The translations under genes were made by a program, and so were the position numbers. A DNA stretch of 14,875 nt from Porticoccaceae bacterium (GTDB taxonomy: Bacteria; Pseudomonadota; Gammaproteobacteria; Pseudomonadales; Porticoccaceae), in assembly GCA_003448675.1 (NCBI GenBank), contig DLXZ01000082.1, forward strand, positions 1-14,875, given 5' to 3'. Shown piece after piece: positions 6,791 to 14,493 of the stretch. The notes below the pieces were generated by a model. That model saw only the letters and a program-made list of their open reading frames with translations, did not search any database and was not told the DNA's origin. Positions within the stretch are counted from its first letter, which is position 1, and each line of letters begins with the position of its first letter.

Positions 6791-7009
6791 CTCATCCACC
6801 CTAGTTGCGTGAGGCGAACTCCTCTAACTGAGTCTTCATTTTTCTCCGCAGCGTTACAAACGCTTCCGGAGTCGGCCAAATGGGACAGACCCCCTGAAAA
6901 ATTTTTCAGCCGCATAATCTCTGCAACAGCCGCACTTGCCTTTACAATCCGTGAAACACACACTTCTCGGCCAAACGTCACTGAAACTCGCGATCGTGAA
7001 GCACATTGG
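6791..7009 (+). other. Leader between 6S RNA and the 5-FCL gene, with a 16-bp palindrome
   Basis: This 219-nt stretch has an open frame continuous with the downstream gene (from ATG 6809), but it lacks resemblance to 5-FCL and is treated as untranslated. It contains a perfect 16-bp palindrome at 6894-6909 (CTGAAAAA/TTTTTCAG) and CATAAT at 6914-6919, which could be a -10 hexamer just after it. No terminator with a U-tract was found, which agrees with readthrough from ssrS. Confidence 0.4.
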
Positions 7010-7615
7010 ATGCCGATGGATACCAACAGCACCCACCCAAAAAAAAACCTGCGCGCAAAAATGCGCTCGGAGCGCCGCAAACTGAACACGGCGGAGCAAG
7101 CCCATGCAGCGATACAGGTACGCAGGCAGTTACAAAATCTTATCCAGTACCGGCGTGCCCGCAGAGCTGCTTTTTATCTGCCCAGCGACGGTGAGCTTGA
7201 TCCCCGCCCACTGATGCACCACGCGCTGGAAGCCGGCAAAGCCTGTTACCTGCCAGTATTAAAGCCCTTGAATCAAAAAAAACTGCACTTTGTTCGCTAC
7301 CACCCTGGAACAGCCCTGCAAAAAAACCGCTATGGCATCGAAGAGCCCCCTTTGCTAAGCCCGAATATCGCGCAACTAAGAACCCTGGATGTTATTTTTA
7401 TGCCGCTGGTGGCCTTTGACCGACGGGGACACCGTTTAGGCATGGGTGGCGGATACTACGACCGAACACTAAGCACTATCAGTAGAGGCTCAAAGCCGCT
7501 GCTGATCGGCCTGAGCCACGGTTTTCAGGAAGTGGAACGACTACCAAGCGCCCCCTGGGATGTTCCCCTGGACTATATCGCCACGGAGAACGAATTAATT
7601 ACCACAAACTGCTGA
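7010..7615 (+). CDS. 5-formyltetrahydrofolate cyclo-ligase (5-FCL, YgfA)
   Basis: ATP-dependent enzyme that converts 5-formyl-THF to 5,10-methenyl-THF, returning a dead-end folate to the one-carbon pool. About 201 residues, the normal family size. Seen: a basic N-terminal helix (LRAKMRSERRKL), the FYLPSDGELD segment, a substrate-site region (NRYGIEEP), PLVAFDRRGHRLGMGGGYYDRTL with the glycine-rich nucleotide loop, and a C-terminal WDVPLD. The frame stays open upstream to 6809, but resemblance starts only after 7010. Two ATGs are possible, 7010 (GAAG about 9 nt upstream) and 7016 (GGA 5 nt upstream). In E. coli the orthologue (ygfA, also called fau) is cotranscribed with ssrS, and linkage is the same here. 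pyk starts 40 nt downstream with its own strong ribosome site. Confidence 0.92.
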   Translation: MPMDTNSTHPKKNLRAKMRSERRKLNTAEQAHAAIQVRRQLQNLIQYRRARRAAFYLPSDGELDPRPLMHHALEAGKACYLPVLKPLNQKKLHFVRYHPGTALQKNRYGIEEPPLLSPNIAQLRTLDVIFMPLVAFDRRGHRLGMGGGYYDRTLSTISRGSKPLLIGLSHGFQEVERLPSAPWDVPLDYIATENELITTNC

Positions 7616-7655
7616 CCTCATCTGAAGCACAAGCCAAATCGCTACAAGGAATATC

Positions 7656-9074
7656 ATGCGAAAAACAAAAATCATTTGCACCATTGGCCCCGCCACCAGC
7701 TCCATTGAAATGCTCACCGCCCTGGCAGCAGCGGGAATGAATGTGGCGCGCCTGAACATGTCCCATGGTGATCACGACTTTCATATCTCAATCATCCAGC
7801 GTATTCAGACCTTGAATCAAACACTAAAGCACCCCATCGCTATTCTGGTCGACACCCAGGGTCCAGAGATACGCACTGGCGACCGCCCCAATGATCTCGA
7901 CCTGAAAACCGGCGACATTGTTTCTGTAGTGGCGCGGGGCGTTGTGGATGTGGAAGCCAGTTCCATTCAAGTTAACTACGCTGACCTGATCCACGATGTG
8001 GGTATCGGCGACAAGATCACTGTCGACAACGGCCTGATTAATCTGGAAGTGCTTGAAAAGTCCGACCCCGTGATCAAGTGCAAGGTTGTCGACGGCGGCG
8101 TACTAAAAAGCAAAAAACACGTTAACTTGCCGGGAATACGCGTGAACTTGCCAGCTATTACTGAAAAAGACAAAGCCGATATAGCCATGGCCGTAGCTCA
8201 TGGGGTCGACTTTATTGCTCTATCATTTGTGCGAAATGCCTCCGACATTGAGGCATTTAACAAGCTTATCGCAGAAGATAGGCGCAATATTAAAGCCATT
8301 GCCAAAATAGAAGACCAGGAAGGGCTTGGCAACCTGGAAAGTATCATCGAAAGCACCGATGGGATTATGGTAGCCCGGGGCGACTTGGGCGTGGAAATCC
8401 CCATCGAAGTCCTGCCCCGGGTGCAACGACGCATCGTCAGGCAGTGCGCCATTCACGGCAAGCGAGTCATCGTCGCCACTCACATGCTGGAATCAATGAT
8501 CGAAAACCCCCTGCCGACAAGGGCCGAGGTTACCGATGTCGCCAATGCCGTGTATGAAGAGGCAGACGCCATTATGCTGTCGGCGGAAACCACCATCGGT
8601 AAGCACCCGGTACGCTGCGTGGAAATGCTAGACAAAATCGCCCGCTCCATTGAGAAAAGCCGCGGCCTCCTGTTTACCGAAAACCTCAGGCTGGAAAGTG
8701 ACAAACAGGAAATCTGCTCGGCAGCGGTCAAGCTGGCTGAATCGATCGGCGCCAGAGTGATTATCGTGCCCACTAAAACCGGGCGCATGGCCAATTACGT
8801 CACCAACTGCCACCCACAAACACCGGTGATCTGCGCGTTTACTTTTGACGAAACCACTCAGCGCCAACTGGTGCTTAACCGCAACGTGCTCAGCTTTACC
8901 ATCGATTACGACAGTGATCCGGACAAAATTCTGGTCAAAGCCGCCGCAACCCTGCTCAAGCGTGAAGAGTTCTCCGAAGATGATAAAGCCGTGGTGATCT
9001 CCGATACTCTGAGCGGTCCCGGTATCGACGCGGTACAGATTCGGACATTGGGCCAGTTGCAGGGTCTGGCTTGA
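7656..9074 (+). CDS. pyk: Pyruvate kinase
   Basis: Last step of glycolysis, phosphoenolpyruvate + ADP to pyruvate + ATP. 472 residues, typical of PykF/PykA size, with no extra C-terminal PEP-utiliser domain. Seen: TKIICTIGPA (4-13), ARLNMSHG (31-38, with R32, N34, S36), DTQGPEIRTG (66-75), B domain about 75-165, the active-site block AIAKIEDQEG with K217 and E219, MVARGDLGVEIP (238-249, D243), ATHMLESM (274-281, T275) and PTRAEVTDVANAV (287-299), then the C-terminal allosteric-type domain from about 340. The residue after T67 is Gln and ATHM has His where Gln is common. ATG 7656 has AAGGA at 6 nt. It follows 5-FCL by 40 nt and is convergent with ilvA; no clear terminator is seen in the 54-nt gap. 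PykF versus PykA type was not decided. Confidence 0.96.
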   Translation: MRKTKIICTIGPATSSIEMLTALAAAGMNVARLNMSHGDHDFHISIIQRIQTLNQTLKHPIAILVDTQGPEIRTGDRPNDLDLKTGDIVSVVARGVVDVEASSIQVNYADLIHDVGIGDKITVDNGLINLEVLEKSDPVIKCKVVDGGVLKSKKHVNLPGIRVNLPAITEKDKADIAMAVAHGVDFIALSFVRNASDIEAFNKLIAEDRRNIKAIAKIEDQEGLGNLESIIESTDGIMVARGDLGVEIPIEVLPRVQRRIVRQCAIHGKRVIVATHMLESMIENPLPTRAEVTDVANAVYEEADAIMLSAETTIGKHPVRCVEMLDKIARSIEKSRGLLFTENLRLESDKQEICSAAVKLAESIGARVIIVPTKTGRMANYVTNCHPQTPVICAFTFDETTQRQLVLNRNVLSFTIDYDSDPDKILVKAAATLLKREEFSEDDKAVVISDTLSGPGIDAVQIRTLGQLQGLA

Positions 9075-9128
9075 CTCAACTTACCTTCCAGGGCTGTAGA
9101 TAAGGATAAATATAAAAGCCATCCGAGA

Positions 9129-10646
9129 TCAGCTCAAAAAGAACTGATAAGCCTCATTCCCGGTCTCCTCGCTGTAGCGGTACTGGAGGGTATCAAGAAA
9201 TTGCCCCACCTGCCGCCGCTCTCCGGGCGGCACCTGCAAGCCCACCAGCACCCGCCCATAGGCGGAGCCGTGGTTACGATAGTGGAATATGGAGATATTC
9301 CATTTGCCGCCCACTTTGCCGAGAAAGTTGGATAGGGCGCCTGGACGCTCGGGAAATTCGAAGCGATAGATGACTTCGTCGTCTATTTCCGGCGCGTGCC
9401 CGCCGACCATATGGCGAATATGCAGCTTGGCCATTTCATTGTCGGTCATATCGGTGACCGGATACCCCTCGTCCACCAGCGCTGCGACCATGGCCTGGCG
9501 GTCGCTATCGGAGCTGACCTGAATACCGACGAAGATATGGGCCTCGTTATTGTCTGCGTAGCGGTAGTTAAATTCAGTAATCATGCGTCGGCTGAGCGCG
9601 GGGCAGGCGCAAAAACGCTTAAAACTGCCGGGAGTTTCAGGAATAGTGACGGCGATAACCGCCTCCCGCTTTTCACCAATCTCCGTGCGCTCTGATATAT
9701 AGCGCAGACGATCAAAGTTGATATTGGCGCCGCTGTCGATGGCCAGCAGGGTTTCGCCACGACAACCCTTTTGCTCGATATATTTTTTCAGCCCGGCCAC
9801 CCCCAGGGCACCCGCCGGCTCACAAATGGAGCGGGTGTCGTCAAAAATATCCTTGATCGCCGCGCATATTTCATCGGTACTGACCGTTATTACCTGATCC
9901 ACGGTTTCACGCAGTACCCGAAAAGTTTCCTTGCCGATTTGCGCCACGGCAGTGCCATCGGCAAACAGACCAACTTCTTTCAGACGCACGCGGCGACCCG
10001 CAGCCATAGCGGCTGCGAGACAAGCGGCATCATCGGATTCCACCGCGATAATTTTTATTTCCGGGCGCACATATTTAACGTACGCAGCGATGCCCGCGCA
10101 TAAACCACCGCCACCGACAGGAATAAAAATAGCATTCAACGCACCAGGATGCTGGCGGAGGATTTCCACACCGATGGTGCCCTGACCGGCAATGACATCC
10201 GGATCATCAAAAGGATGGATGTAAATCAGGTTTTTTTCTTCCACCAGCTTTTGAGCATGGGCTGAAGCCGCATCGTAAGTATCGCCATGCAACACTACCC
10301 GTGCGCCTCGGGCGCGCACCGCATCGATCTTAATCTGGGGTGTGGTGCGCGGCATCACGATAGTCGCCTTAACACCCATTTTTTTTGCCGCCAGCGCCAG
10401 TCCCTGAGCGTGGTTGCCGGCTGATGCCGCCACCACGCCCCGACCGCGTTCGGCCTCGGAGAGCTGACACATCTTGTTATAGGCGCCGCGCAACTTGAAG
10501 GAAAACACCGGCTGCAAATCTTCCCGCTTAAGCAAAATCCGGTTATCCAGACGGGTGGACAGCAGTGGCGCCTCGTCAATGGGCGTTTCCACCGCCAGGT
10601 CATAGATGCGCGCGTCGAGGATGCGCTTAAGGTAGGTTCGAGGCAT
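9129..10646 (-). CDS. ilvA: Threonine ammonia-lyase (threonine deaminase), biosynthetic
   Basis: PLP enzyme that deaminates threonine to 2-oxobutanoate, first committed step of isoleucine synthesis, normally inhibited by isoleucine. 505 residues (E. coli about 514). The catalytic domain (1 to about 320) has the PLP lysine K51 in SFKLRGAYNK, SAGNHAQG at 75-82, and the phosphate-binding glycine loop GGGGL at 178-182. Two ACT-like regulatory domains follow, about 328-405 (VTIPETPGSF) and 425-505 (FEFPERPGALSNF), marking the long biosynthetic form rather than the short catabolic TdcB. The start ATG is weakly supported, with GGA about 12 nt upstream, but no better start aligns. It is divergent from rpiA across 178 nt. 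No leader peptide or attenuator was visible in that gap. Confidence 0.96.
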   Translation of the reverse strand: MPRTYLKRILDARIYDLAVETPIDEAPLLSTRLDNRILLKREDLQPVFSFKLRGAYNKMCQLSEAERGRGVVAASAGNHAQGLALAAKKMGVKATIVMPRTTPQIKIDAVRARGARVVLHGDTYDAASAHAQKLVEEKNLIYIHPFDDPDVIAGQGTIGVEILRQHPGALNAIFIPVGGGGLCAGIAAYVKYVRPEIKIIAVESDDAACLAAAMAAGRRVRLKEVGLFADGTAVAQIGKETFRVLRETVDQVITVSTDEICAAIKDIFDDTRSICEPAGALGVAGLKKYIEQKGCRGETLLAIDSGANINFDRLRYISERTEIGEKREAVIAVTIPETPGSFKRFCACPALSRRMITEFNYRYADNNEAHIFVGIQVSSDSDRQAMVAALVDEGYPVTDMTDNEMAKLHIRHMVGGHAPEIDDEVIYRFEFPERPGALSNFLGKVGGKWNISIFHYRNHGSAYGRVLVGLQVPPGERRQVGQFLDTLQYRYSEETGNEAYQFFLS

Positions 10647-10794
10647 ATTGGTGAATCATTCCAGCCTGATATAAAAGCGCCATCTTAGTGACTGCCCGGC
10701 CTGAACACCAGTCACCCTCCATGTTTTCCCACTGCCCAGCCATACCCGCGACTAACTTTCATTCCGCCATCGTTCTCCCGGTTTCGTGCTGGCG

Positions 10795-10800
10795 TATAAT
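10795..10800 (+). promoter_or_regulatory. -10 element for rpiA
   Basis: A perfect TATAAT at 10795-10800 lies 24 nt before the rpiA ATG. With 16-bp spacing the -35 position reads TTCTCC (10773-10778), a weak match. Transcription would start near 10807, leaving a short leader that still contains the GGGA ribosome site. Inferred from sequence only. Confidence 0.5.
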
Positions 10801-10824
10801 GAACACTGGCACCGGGAATAAGCG

Positions 10825-11508
10825 ATGGATCAGGACACACTCAAACAGGCGGCGGCGCAGGCGGCCCTCGAATATACCCTCAAACACCTGGATTACGACG
10901 CCCACCTGGGTATCGGCACCGGCTCCACCTGCAATTACTTCATCGACATGCTCGCTGAACACAAAGGTCGGTTCGCGGGCACGGTGGCCAGCTCCGAGCA
11001 ATCGGCCCAGCGGCTGAAAAGCCTGGGCATTCCGGTCAACGATTTGAACAACGTCGACCGTGTGCAGATTTATGTCGATGGCGCCGACGAAGTAACTCCC
11101 CTTCTGGAAATGATCAAGGGCGGCGGCGCGGCGCTAACCCGTGAAAAAATCGTCGCGGCTGCCGCCGAGCAGTTCGTCTGTATAGCTGATCAAAGCAAAC
11201 AGGTGGATCATCTGGGCAAGTTCCCCTTACCCGTTGAGGTCATCCCCATGGCCAGAAGTTACGTCGCCAAAGCCCTGATCAAACTGGGCGGCGAGCCAGT
11301 GTACCGAGAAAACGTTGTCACCGATAACGGCAATATGATTCTCGATGTGCGCGGCCTCTATCCCATCGGCGCAGCGAAGACGCTGGAAGAAAAAATCAAC
11401 AACATCACCGGTGTCGTCTGCAACGGCATTTTCGCCCTGCGCCCCGCCGATGTCCTGCTGGTCGCCAGGGAGGGTCGTGTCGAGGTTCTGAAAACACCAC
11501 GGAATTAA
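10825..11508 (+). CDS. rpiA: Ribose-5-phosphate isomerase A
   Basis: Interconverts ribulose 5-phosphate and ribose 5-phosphate in the non-oxidative pentose phosphate pathway. 227 residues (E. coli 219). All hallmark segments are present: phosphate loop GIGTGST at 29-35, [14 protein letters not shown] (57 on), DGADE at 85-89 with D85 and D88, [11 protein letters not shown] with K98 and the catalytic-base equivalent E107, ADQSK, and the C-terminal [18 protein letters not shown]. The ATG at 10825 has GGGA about 8 nt upstream. The nitroreductase gene starts 4 nt after its stop, so the two form a transcription unit. Divergent pairing with ilvA is a known arrangement in Pseudomonas relatives. Confidence 0.97.
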   Translation: MDQDTLKQAAAQAALEYTLKHLDYDAHLGIGTGSTCNYFIDMLAEHKGRFAGTVASSEQSAQRLKSLGIPVNDLNNVDRVQIYVDGADEVTPLLEMIKGGGAALTREKIVAAAAEQFVCIADQSKQVDHLGKFPLPVEVIPMARSYVAKALIKLGGEPVYRENVVTDNGNMILDVRGLYPIGAAKTLEEKINNITGVVCNGIFALRPADVLLVAREGRVEVLKTPRN

Positions 11509-11512
11509 GCTG

Positions 11513-12193
11513 ATGGAATTGCTGGATGCCATATCCACCCGCATCTCCGCCCGGGGTTTTCTCGACCGACCCGTGAGCAGGGAAACCGTCCATAAAATTC
11601 TGGACCTCGCCCGTCAGGCTCCTTCCGGCAGCAATATGCAGCCCTGGCAGATTCATGCGGTCACTGGCAAGGTGCGGGCAGAGCTAATAGAAAAAGCGTT
11701 GGCCTACGCTGCGGAGCATCCCGTCGGCAGCGTCCCACAGGAGTACCAGGCGCCACCAAAAAACATCGTCAGGCCCTATAAAACAAGGCGTTTTGAGTGT
11801 GGCGTGGCGCTTTACAATGCCCTGGGCATCGACAGAAAAGACAAGCCCGCCCGGGAAAAGCAGTTGTTACAAAACTTCTATTTTTTCGGCGCCCCAGTAG
11901 GACTGATATTTTCCATCCATAAAAGCTTACTGCCCGGCCAGCTGGGCGACCTGGGCATCATGATGGCCCACGTCATGCTGATCGCCCGTGAGTTCGGACT
12001 GCAAACCTGTTCCCAGGGTTTCTGGCAGGATGTCCAGCCCGCCATACGGGACGTTCTGGACATCCCCGAAGATTTCTATATCTATAATGGTATCGCGCTG
12101 GGCTACGCGGATAAAAGCCATCCTGCCAACAACCTCGAAATCACCCGGGAACCCGTGGAAGTTTTTACGACTTTTTCTGGTTTTGAGGAATAA
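11513..12193 (+). CDS. Nitroreductase-family flavoprotein
   Basis: FMN-dependent NAD(P)H oxidoreductase fold, 226 residues. The N-terminus has the family signature TRISARGFLDRPVS (9-22), followed by ARQAPSGSNMQPWQ (33-46), which lines the FMN phosphate and ring. The C-terminal half contains GDLGIMMAHVMLIAREFGLQTC and the ending IALGYAD, both typical. It looks closest to the nitrobenzoate-reductase-like branch (PnbA type), but the real substrate cannot be read from sequence; quinones, nitroaromatics or other electron acceptors are possible. The start is 4 nt after the rpiA stop, so it is likely translated from the same mRNA; a GGA lies about 11 nt upstream, inside the end of rpiA. It is convergent with the glutaredoxin gene, 19 nt away. 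Confidence 0.88.
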   Translation: MELLDAISTRISARGFLDRPVSRETVHKILDLARQAPSGSNMQPWQIHAVTGKVRAELIEKALAYAAEHPVGSVPQEYQAPPKNIVRPYKTRRFECGVALYNALGIDRKDKPAREKQLLQNFYFFGAPVGLIFSIHKSLLPGQLGDLGIMMAHVMLIAREFGLQTCSQGFWQDVQPAIRDVLDIPEDFYIYNGIALGYADKSHPANNLEITREPVEVFTTFSGFEE

Positions 12194-12212
12194 ATCCGCG
12201 GGGCTGTTAAGA

Positions 12213-12755
12213 TTAGTCACCATACATTTGCTGGAAACGGGCGGCACTGAATCCATTCATACGTTTATTGCCAACCAGAATGATCGGCACACCTCTTCCT
12301 TTTAAACGCGCATAATCCCTGCGGCCACGCTCAGTGGTTTCAACATCATATTCAGAGAAGGGAATGTTATTGGTCTGAAAATATTTTCGCGCCGACTTGC
12401 ACACGCCACACCACGTGGTGCTGTACATAACCACGCGCTGGTCCTTTGCCGCTTGCTGTTTTTCCCGCTCTTCCCGAGCCCGGGCAGCGCTTTCCATAAA
12501 ATCCGAAGCCGTTACATCAACACTTTTAATCGTGTTTATTCTCGTCTTCAGCTGCAGCGGCTTTATATTTTTTGAACTTTCCTCGGGCGGGGCCTTGTCA
12601 CTGTAATGAACACGGCCATTTTCATCCTTCCATTTGTATATTTCACCGGATAATGCGCTAGCGGCCGGTAAAAAAACAGCCACAACCGCCATCACGACAG
12701 GGATTATTACGCGGTTACTCGCTCGTTTGTCCGCGAACCGCCCATGTACGCCCAT
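12213..12755 (-). CDS. Exported DUF4124-glutaredoxin protein
   Basis: A 180-residue two-domain protein. Residues about 14-36 form a signal-peptide-like segment (VIIPVVMAVVAVFLPAASAL, preceded by basic residues) with a plausible cleavage near 35-37, predicting export. A DUF4124 segment follows (IYKWKDENGRVHYSDKAPP, 39-57), then a charged helical linker (about 83-105), then a glutaredoxin/thioredoxin fold from about 106 to the end. This has CGVC at 116-119 and the cis-proline motif GVPI at 155-158. A periplasmic disulfide or mixed-disulfide role is inferred; partners are unknown. The start ATG is preceded by GGGAGG at 7 nt, an excellent ribosome site; an out-of-frame ATG at 12758-12760 lies too close to it. 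The macrodomain gene is 165 nt upstream on the same strand. Confidence 0.85.
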   Translation of the reverse strand: MGVHGRFADKRASNRVIIPVVMAVVAVFLPAASALSGEIYKWKDENGRVHYSDKAPPEESSKNIKPLQLKTRINTIKSVDVTASDFMESAARAREEREKQQAAKDQRVVMYSTTWCGVCKSARKYFQTNNIPFSEYDVETTERGRRDYARLKGRGVPIILVGNKRMNGFSAARFQQMYGD

Positions 12756-12920
12756 ATCATTGCCTCCCTTCCATGTCGAGACATTAGCAGGACCATCAAG
12801 AACCGTAAACCGTCAGCAACGATCCGCGTTGGGAGAACAGTCCTTCAGCACAGTAGAACCCGCCGGGAACCAGGCTTTTAAATACGTGTTAGCAGGGCCG
12901 CCGGAGCTCAAAATTCGAGA

Positions 12921-13385
12921 CTATTCTTCGACAGCGGCAATGTTTTTCTGAAATATGGTGTACAGGTATACAGGAATGCTCATAGCCCCGAGATGCTTCT
13001 CTATCAATGGCTTAACATCTCGCCAGTCCAGATCGCCCACATCCGTACCTACTTTTGGCACGGCCAGACTCTTCAGGCCTTTCTCTTTAGCTAATTCGGC
13101 CAAAGCAGCGAGGCTTTTATCCAAACTTGAGAGCGACGCTTCACTTGATTCACCGTGAGTAATCAGATTAATGACATTCACACCGCTGGCATTTTCCCAA
13201 ATCCAGACGTCACCCTCCTGTAGCTCTCCATTGCAACAACAAGCGTCAAAATCCTGGGCAATGGCCGGCCACTCGTTCTTGATAGACGCCGCCAAGCCCC
13301 GGGAAAAATCCTCATTCCTGGCGATGCCCTGTACGATAGCATCGGATTTGCTCCACATAATATTGCCATAAACTTCTTTAATCAT
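12921..13385 (-). CDS. Stand-alone macrodomain protein, TARG1/ALC1-like
   Basis: A 154-residue protein that is essentially one macrodomain, a fold that binds ADP-ribose or removes it from proteins or nucleic acids. The pattern runs IKEVYGNIMWSKSDAIVQGI (2-21), NEDFSRGLAASI (24-35) where macrodomains bind the distal ribose, VINLITHGES (71-80), then LAVPKVGTDVGDLDW (107-121) in place of the usual PRIGxGxxxLxW loop, and IPVYLYT. It resembles the TARG1/ALC1-like class. The lysine and aspartate that I recall as catalytic in TARG1 are not obviously conserved (H77 region and G118/D119 shift), so binding rather than hydrolysis is possible. Three adjacent cysteines lie at 49-51. The ATG at 13385 has GGAGG 8 nt upstream; an upstream ATG at 13415 is rejected. 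No toxin gene adjoins it. Confidence 0.78.
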   Translation of the reverse strand: MIKEVYGNIMWSKSDAIVQGIARNEDFSRGLAASIKNEWPAIAQDFDACCCNGELQEGDVWIWENASGVNVINLITHGESSEASLSSLDKSLAALAELAKEKGLKSLAVPKVGTDVGDLDWRDVKPLIEKHLGAMSIPVYLYTIFQKNIAAVEE

Positions 13386-13503
13386 GGTTTGATCCTCCCG
13401 CGAATGTGTTTTCATTCTCGCGCCACCGAGAGGTCACTGTCATTGATTCAGGTCAGCCATAGCGTCCACGCCACAAACCACAAATCCACGCAACAACTAT
13501 ATT

Positions 13504-13509
13504 TATAAT
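13504..13509 (+). promoter_or_regulatory. Candidate -10 element for purU
   Basis: A perfect TATAAT at 13504-13509 lies in the divergent gap between the macrodomain gene and purU, 54 nt before the purU start. The -35 position at 17-bp spacing (CAAATC) is poor. A second hexamer, TACAAT at 13522-13527, is an alternative. Inferred. Confidence 0.35.
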
Positions 13510-13563
13510 AGCTCGACCGGGTACAATTAGCGGCTTTATGAAAGTTTATTCTTAAGTCGGCTT

Positions 13564-14418
13564 ATGGCGTCCAATCACAACTACCGGTTAATTATCAGCT
13601 GCCCCGATAAAGTGGGTATTGTTGCTGCTGTGAGTTCATTCCTGGCCCAGGAAGGCGGACTGATTACCGAGGCCAATCACTACCTTGATCCCGAATCCCA
13701 GTGGTTTTTCACCCGCCAGGTGATAGACGCTAAATCCCTCGATTACGGCGTCGAGGAATTATCAAGACGGTTTGCACCCCTGGCAAAGTCCTTCGACATG
13801 GAATGGCGCATCAGAGATACCAGCATTCCCACTCGCGTAGTGTTGCTGGCTAGCAAGCAGGCTCACTGCCTTTCGGATCTGCTTTATCGCTGGCGCAGCC
13901 ACGAGCTGGACTTCGAGATTCCGGCCGTCGCCTCCAACCATGACACGCTGCGCAGTTACGTTGAATGGCATAAGCTGCCCTACCACCACGTACCGGTCAC
14001 CAGCAAGGAGGCCCACTTCGCTGCCTTGACACAATTACTTGATGAACTGAGCCCCGATCTCATCGTGCTGGCGCGCTACATGCAGATATTGCCACCGGAT
14101 CTGTGTCAAAAATACGCCGGCAGAATTATCAATATCCACCACAGCTTTTTACCCGCTTTTGCCGGCGCCAGACCTTACCACCAGGCGGCGGAACGGGGCG
14201 TCAAGCTAATCGGGGCGACCTGTCACTACGTTACCGACGAACTTGATGCCGGGCCGATTATCGATCAGGATGTTGCGCGCATCAGCCATCACGACAGCGT
14301 CGAGGACATGGTGCGCATCGGCAAGGATATCGAAAAAATTGTCCTCGCCCGGGGACTGCGCAACCACCTTGAGGATCGGGTATTGATCCACGGCAACAAA
14401 ACCATCGTTTTCGAGTAA
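13564..14418 (+). CDS. purU: Formyltetrahydrofolate deformylase
   Basis: Hydrolyses 10-formyl-THF to THF and formate, balancing the one-carbon pool and supplying formate for purine synthesis. 284 residues, the usual PurU length. The N-terminal ACT domain (about 8-85) starts with LIISCPDKVGIVAAVSSFLA. The formyl-transferase-like domain (about 90-284) has the catalytic triad in place: N190 and H192 in IINIHHSFLPAF, and D228 in DELDAGPII. The start is chosen as the first ATG giving the family N-terminus; the ribosome site is weak (TAAG about 10 nt upstream). Divergent from the macrodomain gene across 178 nt. Together with gcvT and 5-FCL it is the third folate one-carbon enzyme in the window. Confidence 0.96.
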   Translation: MASNHNYRLIISCPDKVGIVAAVSSFLAQEGGLITEANHYLDPESQWFFTRQVIDAKSLDYGVEELSRRFAPLAKSFDMEWRIRDTSIPTRVVLLASKQAHCLSDLLYRWRSHELDFEIPAVASNHDTLRSYVEWHKLPYHHVPVTSKEAHFAALTQLLDELSPDLIVLARYMQILPPDLCQKYAGRIINIHHSFLPAFAGARPYHQAAERGVKLIGATCHYVTDELDAGPIIDQDVARISHHDSVEDMVRIGKDIEKIVLARGLRNHLEDRVLIHGNKTIVFE

Positions 14419-14459
14419 GCCGGAACCAAAGCCGGGCATAATGGCAAAAGCAAAATCCG

Positions 14460-14475
14460 GCGGAAATCCGCTTTT
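14460..14475 (+). terminator. Weak hairpin plus T-run between purU and the reductase gene
   Basis: GCGG (14460-14463) and CCGC (14468-14471) can pair over an AAAT loop, followed directly by TTTT (14472-14475). The stem is only 4-5 bp, so as an intrinsic terminator it would be weak; it ends next to the AAGGA at about 14476-14480 that may serve the next gene. Confidence 0.25.
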
Positions 14476-14493
14476 AAGGAAGTACATTCAGCC

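Noticed and set aside
6809..7009. In-frame upstream extension of the 5-FCL gene (67 extra residues)
   Set aside because: The extension has no resemblance to 5-FCL, the family N-terminus begins just after 7010, and ATG 6809 is only about 20 nt past the 6S RNA 3' end.
9075..9128. Bidirectional terminator between pyk and ilvA
   Set aside because: The gap contains short A/T-rich stretches but no stem with a T-run that I can pair convincingly.
12756..13563. Possible DarTG-like toxin-antitoxin locus around the macrodomain gene
   Set aside because: No DarT-like ADP-ribosyltransferase frame exists on either side; the neighbours are a glutaredoxin protein and purU, and the macrodomain lacks the DarG C-terminal extension.
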